DNA from: Gracilaria domingensis
Lineage: Eukaryota; Rhodophyta; Florideophyceae; Gracilariales; Gracilariaceae
Direction: 5' to 3'
Assembly: GCA_022539475.1 (NCBI GenBank)
Contig: VCMS01000092.1
Coordinates: 203,289-267,288, forward strand
DNA length: 64,000 nt
The translations under genes and the position numbers were made by a program. A model generated the notes under the pieces. That model saw nothing but the letters and a program-made list of their open reading frames with translations, had not been told where the DNA came from and did not search any database. Of this stretch, positions 54,578-64,000 are shown in pieces (the first letter of the stretch is position 1; every line of letters starts with the position of its first letter).

Positions 54578-55472
54578 ATGAACTCCCAGTACGACATGCC
54601 TCCGACTCCGCCTCCGAGTCCCAGATACTCTGACGTGCCTCAGGCTTCATCTCCCGCCCGAAGGACTCGGGCCGTTATTGTTGGAAGGGGACGTATAGGT
54701 ACCATGCTGGCGAACGAAGAAGATACGGTCATTTGAATTCTGCAACATGGCTGCTACCTCTCATCCTTCTGATGTACCGATACTAGTTTGTGGAAGAACG
54801 AACATCCTGGAGACCGTAATTCAGGCTTGCTCTTATTCGCTCAGAGAGAATCTCGTTTTCTTCCAGAATGGAGACATCATACCATTGCTTTCGAAGCTCG
54901 GTGTGGACAAATGTTCAAAAGTTGTCCTATACGTTGGTGTTCCCTCAAGAAACGCAGCTCCGCAGGATGGTGTCACTCCTCAAAGTCCGGATGGTCTCAG
55001 TGTCGCAACAGGAAAGTGGGCCTCCAACGTTGCAGACAGGTTTAGGTCTATGGGTCTCACTTGCGGGGTTGTCGACGAAGACACATTTCTCGTAAGCTAT
55101 TATGAGAAGCTCGTGTGGCTATCAGCGTTCAACATCGTCGGGGCCTCAAGAAGTTTCATTCCTATAGACGTAGTCGCTACGGAGTGCAGTACGGTTGTGC
55201 TCACAATAATGAAAGAGCTGTTGAAGATAGTTTCGCGTAAGACAGGTACTACTTTCAACCTGGAAGAGACCGTTGGGCCACTTCTTGCATATGGGAAAAC
55301 TCTCGTTGGCTTCCCTACTTCTTTCTCCGACTTTCAGTTTAGGAACGCGTACTTCTACGACTTTTCCCGACAAGAAAGAAACATTGTAGGCAGTGACCCC
55401 GCTCCTTTTCATACAAACTACGTCAACGTTGTTAAGGAAAAGTTATCTCCTTCCCCATTCCCCCAGCTTTGA
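54578..55472 (+). pseudogene. Ketopantoate reductase-like (6PGDH-C-like) protein, frameshifted
   Basis: From ATG 54578 the protein starts with a Pro/Ser-rich leader, then a Rossmann start (RAVIVGRGRIGTMLA), before the frame closes at 54736. The rest is open in another frame (to 55472): PILVCGRTNILETVI, ENLVFFQNGDI, then SVATGKWASNVADRFRSMG and SYYEKLVWLSAFNIVGA. This layout (NAD(P)-binding domain, FxQNG motif, helical C-terminal domain) is that of ketopantoate reductase/ApbA-like proteins found in algae. The Gly-rich loop GRGRIG keeps its glycines. The substrate is unknown. One frameshift near 54730 separates the two parts. Confidence 0.68.
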
Positions 55473-56103
55473 GGTTAGAACACAGGACTTTTTGCTGTTG
55501 TAAACCTTTTAGAGATAGTTAAACATAAAAGTTACTTTATCGAAATGACCTGTTTCTATTACATTACTTATATTGTTCGTCCTTCTGTGGTTCAAATATG
55601 CCCCTTTAAATCCTGCATCCCTTATCACTAATACCTGGCTAAGTTTTTGCTAGATGGAAAAGGGTCATTCCACATCATTAAAGTGCACGATACTAGTAAC
55701 GAAACAAGTACAAAATTGTGATATTTCTGAAGAACTAAGCCTTTGCAATACTTGGGGCACCCGTATAAAGTAAGGTAAACCTTTTATGGGTTTCAACCCT
55801 TAGTGGAGGTTGTTTTACTGATCATGATTTCTAAGCTCATGTTGTGTTGAAGATATTCATAGTTTTCTTTACCCACTTGAACCCGTACATATAATTTATG
55901 ACTAAATCATCCTTTCTTTACTGCAAATCGATGCAACAGCTTCTCGTCGTAGTAACGTTTTAGAACAGTGCTACAATACCCGTATATGGTCGTTCTTAGA
56001 CTATTTTTATACTACGAAACACCTTGTGAACATCAATCACATCCTTCTCATTCGTATACCCACACCCATTTGCAAAACGAACCCTTTCGAAAGCTTTCAA
56101 AAC
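55473..56103. other. Intergenic, AT-rich
   Basis: No gene seen. It holds the 3' flank of the previous gene and the presumed promoter of the next. Confidence 0.4.
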
Positions 56104-56913
56104 ATGTATAACTCAGAAGTTAGAGCCCAAGAAGTAACTCCTCAGCAACTGGCTAACGAAATATTCGAAAATGGCTACGCCGTGATTAGTGATATTGACG
56201 GTACTCTGAAAAGAGCTGGGGAGAACATTCCTGCCGAAAGAATCAAATGCACGAAGTACATCAATGCACGCGTTGGTTTCGGAATTGCTACTGGGCGAGA
56301 TATAGAGGATGCCGAGAGTTTCATGGAGCACCTGGGTGGTTAAAATTTTGGCATCTCTGGAAACCAAGGCGCACGGGTGAGATTATCCAATGGTACCGAA
56401 ATTGATCAGGACCTTGACAGGAAAGGCTACGAAAGATGTGCAGCCAAACTTGAGAGACTTGCAATCTCCGTAAATGAATCGCACGGACTTCACGAAGAGC
56501 GTCAACAAGCAGTTGTGAGCACTAGAAATGACAGTGGACTCCCTAACTTCACGTACAATGGACTGTCGAAGTGGAAAACAGAAGTTAACTCCGGTATTTC
56601 AAAAGTGTTGACATCCTTTCCGAACCTGGTTGCGTACCCTCAAGATGAAAACTGTGACATAGCGGACATTCGTTTCACGAAAAATAGTGGGGCGCTAGCC
56701 TTGGTTGAAAACGACCCCCAGTTCGACACACATTTAATCGTTGCTTTCGGGAATGCTTCCAATGATGGCCCTCTATATGAAATGGCAACCCAGGCAGTTC
56801 ATGTGAAGGGAGACGACCATCCAGCAGCGGTTACATATCTTGTTGATGGGGTGAAGGACGTGCATGAGACCCATCAGAAGGGTGGCAGAACTGTACGGGT
56901 ACAGAAAATATAA
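56104..56913 (+). pseudogene. HAD-superfamily phosphatase with one nonsense codon
   Basis: ATG 56104 (MYNSEVRAQEVTPQQLANEI) opens a single frame to 56913, interrupted only by TAA at 56341-56343. Motif I reads SDIDGTL, motif II GIATGRD. After the stop, NFGISGNQGARVRL fits the segment that follows motif II in sugar-phosphate HAD enzymes (Cof, TPP or SPP-like). Motif IV reads FGNASNDGPLYEMA, where FGDxxND is usual, so one of the metal-binding Asp may be lost. Length (about 269 codons) fits a class IIB HAD phosphatase. The substrate cannot be told. Together the stop and the changed motif IV indicate decay. Confidence 0.75.
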
Positions 56914-57620
56914 GTGTCAATGGTTTAGAAATGCTCTTGGAATTTGTTTCAAGTGCTACGATGCCCGTAATACTTAGCTAGGATATGAGATCTCAGTAAT
57001 AAACCCTATGAACAGTGTTTCTCGGCCAAATCGGTTCAAAAAACGTCCTCAAAGTGTTCAAAAAATAGCAATGAGTGCCGAATAGTACCCACGGGATGGC
57101 CTTGTGCCAACGAGTGATTTTTGAGATTTTTTATTTGGCACCGAACATGTCCGACTGGCGGTCAACGGATTCACGGCCGTCCAGAAAGGGGCCGCCCTAG
57201 TCCACGGCAGTACATCTTCGGCCACTTCTAAGTGTAGTCCACAACCATGCCCTACTTTTGAATCAAATTTATCGCTGTGTTTTTTTTTCTGTGCAGGCGC
57301 CCGTTGGGCACTTTCCTCACTCGCCTCCTGCACAAGCAGACTACCGTCCCGGCAATCTGAACTTGCTACCATTCGAATCTCAGCCTCCGCAATGACCGTC
57401 TACGTTGGTACAGCTCATTAGCATCGTCCTACACCCAAACGCTCTTTCATTGTGCAGCCACCCTTATGAACACTACCCCAGCCACCTTCATGGGCCCATG
57501 ATGGGATGATCGCCCTCGCCGTCAGCCAATCTCAGGCTGAGCTGCCCCACGCAGGCGGGAGCCACGACCAACAGCTCTGCTTCGCCGGTAACCGCGTCAG
57601 ATAGACTGGCATCCAACCAG
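56914..57620. other. No gene supported
   Basis: The minus-strand ORF 57058-57372 has no family resemblance. The part from about 57400 could be the eroded presequence region of the MnmG-like copy. Confidence 0.35.
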
Positions 57621-57627
57621 CTAAGAT

Positions 57628-57867
57628 GTGATTGTTATAGGTGCCAGACATTGCGGCTGTGCAGCTGCTCTAGCTGCTTCGAAGATCTCCACAAGAACCC
57701 TCTTGCTTACCATGCATTTCGATAAGATTCCCTGCCACTCTTGTAACCCTGCCGTGGATAGTCCTGGAAAGTCTCACTTGGTACATGAGACCGAAGCCTT
57801 AGCCGGCTGGATTATTGATATATGTACCACCTATCGACGTAACGAACCTGGTTTTGAAGACCTTTGA
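57628..57867 (+). pseudogene. MTO1: MnmG/GidA (MTO1) N-terminal fragment
   Basis: MnmG/MTO1 is the FAD enzyme that, with MnmE, modifies wobble uridine in organelle tRNAs. The fragment VIVIGARHCGCAAALAAS...TRTLLLTMHFDKIPC, followed by CNPAVDSPGKSHLV, matches the N-terminal FAD-binding part of the family (usual VIVIGGGHAGCEAA and CNPAIGGPAKGHLV). Two glycines of the dinucleotide loop are changed. After about 65 residues similarity stops and the frame closes at 57867. Only about a tenth of the enzyme is left. Confidence 0.8.
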
Positions 57868-57998
57868 ACGAGTGATTGCCACCTACCCATGGTTACTAAG
57901 GCTTGCTACTAGAGGTATCTGTCTTTATTATATATGTCCTCCATAGCTTGTGGGGAATATATACAACAAAGACCGAGAGCCTCGTACCAAGCGGGATT

Positions 57999-58066
57999 AT
58001 GATCAACGGCTTAAAGTGACGTGTATTCATTCCCTCGGGGAGCGAATACACTTAGCCGTTGATCAT
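57999..58066. repeat. Interrupted long inverted repeat
   Basis: ATGATCAACGGCT at 57999-58011 pairs with AGCCGTTGATCAT at 58054-58066. Inside, GTGTATTC (58021-58028) pairs with GAATACAC (58044-58051). The result is a 68-bp stem-loop with an inner mismatch and a loop around tccctcgggga. Confidence 0.8.
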
Positions 58067-59167
58067 GTTTTCACTCAGCACCTTACCGTTTTGGTTCTGC
58101 TTCAAAGCAACCCTAACCAGAACGTTTACGAGGCGTAATATAAGGCTATACCGGCTTTTATCACAAAGCCCGAAACCGAACACACACACATCCACAATGA
58201 GAAAGATCAATGCAGTTGTCGAAAGCAAAAAGATAAACGAATTGCGAAGCGTGTCTCGATCGTTATCATCAACGTTCAAGTACAATGCAAAAAGCCCTGG
58301 GAGGCAAATCACCACTCCAGCGATATCATTACCCAGTTAAGCAAAAAGCACTCCTCACGCACAGCAAACTACACAACAATATTGGCAACTGTAACAAACG
58401 GTACAAGTAGTGAGTGCATTCGGGCTTCGAAGCCTGGGTCATTTATTATGGTGTGGGCCATTTCTTTCCGACGAAAGCGACGGCATCGTGCTCCTCCACG
58501 AACCTGTAAATGTCTCGGTCATGCTATGAGCGGCGACGATATCGTTTGCAGCGACTCGGCTCTGCGAATTCCCTTTCTGCTGCTGCTCTTCTAGCTATGG
58601 AAGCGAAGGGTCTGGAATCGGAGGGGTACGAAGTCACATTCCTTTTTATCTCCATGAGGGTTGAAAGGCGGGATATTTCAGGTCCACGGAAGCGGGATTA
58701 ACGATGTACGAGAAGCCTCATTACCAAATCCTCTGTTCACAGAATAGAGAATCATTCTCCTAGTGTCTACCAATTCATCTCTTCTTCTTTCATGTGGTCA
58801 TGATGATCTGCTGCACATGATGCGATGATCTTCCTCGCTGTCAGCAAATCTTAAGCTGAGATGTGACCGCAATGTTCGAAAAAATAAGATCTCTAAAACC
58901 AATGAGAGAACTGCCCATCATACGGAGCATTGATTCACACGTTGTGAATTTCACACAATGTTCGATTAACATGGAATGCCATCACTATCTATCCCCAGCA
59001 CTGGTAACCAAAGAAGATGGGGTTTTTCATCGTTACTGCGTCGATACCTGATCTCTTTCTTCGCACAGAACGAAGGAGCAAGTTTGATTGCCCTTACCAG
59101 CCCCCGTTGAACACGGATCCCCTTCACAAGCATCAGGCTATCCAACTATCAGGTATCAAAGACTGAA
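58067..59167. other. No gene supported; upstream region of the aminotransferase
   Basis: ORFs at 58059-58340, 58382-58594, 58510-58701 and 58863-59051 are short, overlap and show no family likeness. Confidence 0.35.
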
Positions 59168-60401
59168 ATGTCCAGTTCTATCTTTGAAACCGTGCCCGAG
59201 CTCCCACCAAATCCCATCCTCTCTATATCTGCTGCATATCGAGCAGACCCCTCCCCAAAGAAAGTAAACCTTGGAGTCGGTGCATACCGTACAGATGATG
59301 GCTCGCCTTACGTACTACCAATCGTTAAGCACTTTGAACAACAGTTTGCAAACGATCTTTCAACTACTCATGAATACTTGCCACAAGACGCTTTGACGAA
59401 TTTCAACTATCATTTCGCAGGGCTTATACTCGGTCATGATAGCAGCGCTCTCAAAGAGGACCGTGTCGTCACCTTACAGGCTCTCTCAGGTACCGGGGCA
59501 CTTCGGGTTGGCTTTGCGTTCATAGCCAATTTTATCGGAACCCGTCTCGTGTATATTCCAAACCTCACGTGGTCGAATCATCGAAATGTGGTTCCACAAT
59601 CTGGATTACCTCCAACCAGAAACTATCGCTACTTTGAACCCCACACTCGAGCAGTTGAAATTGGAGGACTGTTACAAGATTTGAGCACTGCAATCGAAGG
59701 ATCCATCGTTGTGTTCCATGGATGCGCTCATAATCCCACAGGTGCAGACCCTTCAGAAGCTGACTGGCAACGCATTCTTGAAGTCGTCAAATCGAAGAAA
59801 CTTGTTCCATTCTTTGATAACGCCTATCAAGGCTTTGCTTTCGGGAACCTAGACACTGATGCCTGGTCTACTAGACTGTTTGTGGAGTCTGGGATTGACA
59901 TGTTTGTCGCTCAATCGTACGCGAAGAACATGGGAATGTATGGCGAACGCGTTGAAGCACTCAACGTAATATTGTCATCATCAGAATCAGTAACTGTAGT
60001 CAGAAGTCAACTAAAGCATTTGATCCGGGCCATGTACACCAACCCTCTCGTTACACGGAGTTCGTATCGCGGCCGCAATAATGTCCGAAAAGGAGTCTTT
60101 CCGAAAGTGGGAAATGGAGTTGGAGAAGATGTCGGCGGGTATTCAGACGATGAGGACTCGATTGAGAGACGCGTTGAACAAAAATAGGGCACCTGGGAAC
60201 TGGGATCACATCGTGAATCAAATTGGTATGTTCAGTTTTACGGGATTGACGAGTCAGCAAGTTGCGTTCATGAGAGAAAAATAACACATCTATATGACCG
60301 GTAATGGACGAGTGTCGATGGCAGGTCTGACGGAAGATACGGTTGATTATGTTGCTGATGCAATCAAGGATGCCGTTGAGAGCGTTGTCAAGCAGGACTG
60401 A
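59168..60401 (+). pseudogene. Aspartate aminotransferase, broken copy
   Basis: The enzyme exchanges the amino group between aspartate and 2-oxoglutarate using PLP. The ATG at 59168 gives a normal start (SIFETVPELPPNPIL) without organelle presequence, suggesting the cytosolic form. Seen are NLGVGAYRTDDG, SGTGALR, HNPTGAD, DNAYQGFA, and SYAKNMGMYGERV with the PLP-binding Lys. A one-base frameshift at about 60050 leaves the ORF to end at 60187 with unrelated text. The true sequence continues in the next frame (HGVRIAAAIMSE, then GNWDHIVNQIGMFSFTGL), meets TAA at 60282-60284 and ends at 60401 (IYMTGNGRVSMAGL to KQD). Full length (about 410 codons) with no intron. Confidence 0.93.
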
Positions 60402-60544
60402 TAAGTCTACACTTAAGGTGCGAGGTCGAGAAGGAACGAGTGTGTACTCTCAGTATCATTGAGGCAGGTATGGTTAGTTGGCGTGTGAGGAGTTACGTTG
60501 ACGAAAGCAGGTAAATTGTTAGAAAAGCAACGATGCGTTATCTG

Positions 60545-61629
60545 TCATACGGGTCCTTGTAGGGCTTGTCGTGGCAACGGTAACTTGTTGAGCATGTATT
60601 GAATTCGTGTATCTACATCATCAATGGTTGCCTTTGTGACGAACTTGTCCTTCTTGACATCTCTGGCATTGATATCCAACGTCTTGAGTTGCGCCAGTCT
60701 ATGCAGATCGGTCTTCAGCCCTCAGGAGGAGAGAAAATGTTGGACACCATTTTCAGCATCAGAAACATATTGAAGCCAAGTTTCAATGACATGAACGTTG
60801 TTCCACACTCCTTCCGGATGCTTGTCCTCAATCAGTCTTTTGAGTTCGAGGCCTCGTTATAATATATCGGAATTGTATCCGATCAGAGAATCGATTGGAT
60901 TGGATGAATCTGTGGAATACGAGACATGGCGTTCACTGTCGTGAACCTCGTTGATATCGTAGTACCATACGTTCTTGCCCGAGAGAGCAGGTGAAAACCA
61001 TCGTAAACGCCGTTGCGACCATATTGAATCTCTGGCAGGTCTGTGCAGAATGACGACGGAGATGTTGGCGCTGTCTGCCAAGTGATGTAAAACAACGTCT
61101 GCAAATGTCTTGACAAACATATAACTCGTCTCCGCATAGGCAACATTCGGCGCAGTAGCCTCTATAGCTTGTCGAATGGTGGCCAGCTATATCTTGGCTC
61201 GTTCGTCAAACGTTTTTTTCTCATGCCTTATAGAATGACCCGTTGCAGATAAGAGCCAGTCATCTTAGGCTCCGGTTCATGTTTTGCAATGACATTCTGC
61301 GCGACATCAAGAACGTTTCGCAGATACTTTGACCCCGATCGTTCGGGAGAAACGCAGAATATCAAGTGTCGGCCGTGCCAGAAGTGTGTGTCAGTGGCGA
61401 ACGAAGCCCTGGTTCTGTACGAATGGGCGGCGCGTTGCGGACTTGGTAGACCGTGCAAGACGTTGATTACGTGCACTGTGACGAGTATGAGTGCCCATAT
61501 TGCGAAGATGAGAGAGAGTGAGATGCGCCTGTTGTTGTATGGCACGCCCTTTTGCACGAGACGCCGCCACGAGCGCCATAATTTTTGGAACTGGAGCTTT
61601 GCGGGCGGTCTGTCGATTGGCGCGGGCAT
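60545..61629 (-). pseudogene. Membrane-anchored P-loop sulfotransferase-like protein, broken
   Basis: Read on the minus strand from 61629: a short basic tail, one membrane segment (ISLSLIFAIWALILVTVHVI), then the PAPS 5'-phosphosulfate loop motif (VSPERSGSKYLRNVL) and HEPEPKMTGSYL. This is the layout of a Golgi type II carbohydrate sulfotransferase. The frame ends at 61228. Another frame continues at 61120-60860 with SVVILHRPARDSIWSQ (3'-phosphate-type motif) and FSPALSGKNVWYYDINEVH. TAA at 60857-60859 stands before RGLELKRL, and a TGA and the tail follow to 60545. Such enzymes sulfate cell-wall galactans in red algae. The acceptor here is unknown. Several lesions make it a pseudogene. Confidence 0.7.
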
Positions 61630-61810
61630 CTGAATGCCGACGGCTCACGCTTATCTTCTACGGCGTGTTGGATGTGCTACGACGCGTCGTGTGGTGTCGA
61701 GAGCTGCAAGGCGGTGCTCCTCTCGTTTTCGGTTTGCACACCACGTGTATGAAGAGTCGAGCGTATTTTTGTTCAACAGTGGACGATACCAGAACGGGGC
61801 GAAAACGAGC

Positions 61811-62100
61811 CCGTGGGGGGGGGGGGGTCGGTCGTGTTAGGGTAGCTACCCTAACACGACCAGACCCCCCGCCCGCGGGCATGAAATCGCACAATTTTGA
61901 AAAAATCGGCCAAAACGTGCCCGCGGGCGGGGGGTCCGTTCGTGTTAGGGTAGCGACCCTAACACGAACGGACCCCCCCGCCCGCGGGCATAAAAAAGCA
62001 CATTTTTTAAAAAACCGGCCAAAACATGCCCGCAGACGGGGGGGTGCGGTTGAGTTAGGGTAGCCACCCTAACACAACCGATCCCCCCACGCCGGCGGGC
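61811..62100. repeat. Three tandem long GC-rich palindromes with TTAGGG/CCCTAA cores
   Basis: Palindromes lie at about 61811-61880, 61919-61990 and 62028-62100, spaced about 108-109 bp. The middle one has arms of 33 bp (GCCCGCGGGC, G-run, TCCGTTCGTGTTAGGGT) around AGCG, with one extra G in one arm as the only flaw. All share TTAGGGTAGC-ACCCTAA at the centre and C/G runs at the shoulders. The AT-rich spacers (aaaa-tcggccaaaac-tgcc type) are also repeats of each other. After the third unit the spacer reappears inverted (gttctggccacattttt). ORFs through it (61518-62063) are by-products of the repeat. Confidence 0.92.
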
Positions 62101-64000
62101 ACGTTCTGGCCACATTTTTGCACCATTCCGAGATCTCCCAAAACCCCTTCCTCAATACTTCTTGCACTCATTACCATGCACCCGCCGGCGAACACGTTGG
62201 CACCGCTGTCTACGTGGATTGGCGGGATGGCAAAAAGCTGTACATTAATTAGAGTATATCTTGAGTATTAGGAGCGCTTCAAAACGCTTGAATGGAAAGC
62301 GCTACCATTGTTCGCATAAATCTACGTCCACCAAAACCCTTTTCCAGAAGGAACATTTTGAGGCCATTCTGTAACGTTTTGATACCTCCCGAAACACAAT
62401 CGGTTGCATTCCTTGCAACGATTTTGTTGCGAGCTCAGTACAGATCTTTTAGAGATAAATCAACTAGTCTTTTCATCCAATTGATGCTCAACCAGTAGCA
62501 CAATACGCGACCTTGTTACAATTTGTGTAGTTTCTGACACACTACACTATCATAGTTAAATGATTTAAACTGATCAAAGTGGCGAAGAGACGTACCACCG
62601 AAGCGCACCAACACCCCCACGCACAAAAGTGGTAATGCGCCGGGATGAGATGCATAAAAACAGAGTGACGACAGTATGTAGCTACTTAAATACTCGCCAC
62701 CACTTTTTCCGGTGAAGATACAAATTCTACCGATGATGAAGATAAGGTATTATCTAATAGCATGAGCGCTTCCGCTCTAGCGTTCATTGTATATATCTGA
62801 ATCTAATTTGTTCGTTGCGACGGTCTGACAAACAGCGATGAAGGCCTCCAACGACCATATAATACCGGATTTATAGGAGTAATAGAGCGAGCTCTCTGCG
62901 AAACACCATAAATAACTAAATGGAGTCCTGATAGGCTAGCTACTACATGATTTTCAGAGGTTTAGAGAACGGGGTTTTTAGCAGCTCTTATATGCTAAAT
63001 TCATTCAGTATAAAACTCTATAAAACAGAATGGCGACCAGAGTCGTCGCAAAAAGCAAAACAGATGGTAGCCATGAAAACCGTTCAGCCCAGTGTGCTTG
63101 AGCTGGTAGCACATGACTATCGTTCCAATTTTGAAATCGTATCGCTTCACCTTCCGTTAACAAGGCCTGTCACCAACAATACAAGAGAAGACATTAATCG
63201 ACGTGTTGCGGAGATGCCGTAAAGGCTGCCAATGGTGTTAGTTTTTCTTCTGTAGAGAATCGAGACAGAACCTCAGACTCCCAGTTCTAGAGCTATGAAT
63301 TCCTTCCAACGACTTTGTCGAGGAGCGTTAAAGGCTTCAATCTGCCACCGAAGGGACGAAATAGAGTTTTCGTTACATCATGCACAACGATTGCACCTAT
63401 AACTAGTCCAAGCGACGCCCGAGTACTGAGAGAAAACTGTTTTGATTGAAGCCCTGTCCTGCGCTCCCTATCAGATTTCAAAGAATTCCTTCACGAAAGG
63501 AAAACCATGTCAAGGTTTTTGTATGCTTTGGCCTCCATCATTCAAAGGAGATCTGCCTTGGTGAAAGTTCCATTCAGTGACCTGCCTTTCTTCGGCGTGG
63601 ACAAATCTACACCTAAACCTTTTGCAAAAAAGTTGCATTGCATTGGGGATAGATTTGCGCTTGTAAAGTTGCTGATTTGAGTACGTATCGTTCGAAATAA
63701 ACGTGACGCGGATGATTCAATTGCAGTGAGTAGCGTCTCTGACTACAGGTTTCGATTTCTGGAGTATTAATCAGCTTCAATATGTCTGGATGCAAGTTGC
63801 GTACTGTTCGAAGAGAGCTCTCCCTTGTTCCCAACAGACTGCATAGAAACAACCTCTGGATCAAATCCTAGCGTCGAGGTGGTTTTCGATGAACGAAGGA
63901 ATAAAGAGATTATGTAATCAGAACGCTTGAAGAGTACTCTGAGATATACTCTTCTCCGCCAGAATATACCTTTCTTCCTGCTCTCTTTCTTGCATATTCT
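62101..64000. other. No gene supported to the window end
   Basis: Short ORFs at 62292-62498, 62947-63222 (91 codons, plus; TVQPSVLELVAHDYRSNFEI), 63293-63481 (minus) and 63613-63864 (minus) are unrecognised. The 91-codon ORF starts upstream of a plausible ATG at about 63073 and could be a small gene, but nothing supports it beyond length. The sequence is AT-leaning and of ordinary complexity. Confidence 0.35.

Noticed and set aside
20849-60284. Reassigned stop codons (TAA/TAG read as an amino acid)
   Set aside because: Stops fall at positions expecting different residues, all three stop codons occur, and frameshifts accompany them. The intact copia pol and other ORFs end at normal stops.
61518-62063. 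181-codon ORF through the palindromes
   Set aside because: Its repeated VRVATLTR text is just the palindrome core translated. The first part is the antisense of the sulfotransferase copy.
61811-62100. CRISPR array
   Set aside because: Repeats are long palindromes and spacers are copies of each other, not unique. The context is eukaryotic.
61811-62100. Telomere or subtelomere end
   Set aside because: Only one TTAGGG per arm, in inverted pairs. There is no tandem telomeric run, and sequence continues for 1.9 kb.

Overview
The window is nuclear DNA from an intron-poor eukaryote. Every recognisable host gene reads straight through with no spliceosomal intron needed. The gene types are eukaryotic: CCT1, SDHAF4, MLH3, cytosolic-type aspartate aminotransferase. 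My best guess is a red alga, because of intronless genes in a repeat-dominated sequence, a P-loop carbohydrate-sulfotransferase-like gene, and a ketopantoate-reductase-like protein of a type I associate with algae. Confidence in that placement is low to moderate. The MULE (with SWIM finger) and Tnp2 transposases also resemble fungal ones, so a fungus is the main alternative.

Layout. 0-3.6 kb: decayed Ty3/gypsy chromovirus pol with chromodomain and a 3' LTR. 3.6-5.6 kb: broken MULE transposase. 6.1-6.9 kb: very GC-rich degenerate minisatellite. 7.2-8.3 kb: dead DDE (harbinger/IS5-like) transposase. 9.2-11.4 kb: Ty1/copia relic (-). 11.9-13.0 kb: LRR-like degraded ORF. 13.2-14.0 kb: LTR and LINE fragments. 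14.1-18.0 kb: a decayed CACTA/Tnp2 transposase (-) between two unrecognised broken genes. 19.6-24.1 kb: broken host genes CCT1 (+), SDHAF4 (-), MLH3 (+). 25.3-26.7 kb: an unrecognised broken gene. 26.7-33.4 kb: a younger Tnp2 transposase (+) with two basic proteins encoded divergently beside it. 34-37 kb: little that can be named. 37.1-44.3 kb: nested LINE copies and LTR fragments, with a 457-bp MITE-like insert whose empty site is present in a second LINE copy. 44.3-51.2 kb: a full-length, young Ty1/copia element on the minus strand with two ~785-bp LTRs, polypurine tract, a half-tRNA-iMet primer site, gag and an intact 1172-codon pol. 51.2-53.2 kb: copia fragment, LTR and an intact coiled-coil ORF. 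53.9-61.6 kb: a second cluster of broken host genes (RPE, ketopantoate-reductase-like, HAD phosphatase, MnmG/MTO1, aspartate aminotransferase, sulfotransferase). 61.8-62.1 kb: three tandem long GC-rich palindromes.

The central observation is a contrast. All nine recognisable housekeeping-type genes carry nonsense codons, frameshifts or truncations. Young transposable-element ORFs in the same sequence run for up to 1172 codons without error. This argues for real decay (a gene graveyard in a repeat-rich region) rather than sequencing error. No working pathway can be reconstructed here; the active-looking content is the copia element, perhaps the Tnp2 element, and one or two lineage-specific ORFs.
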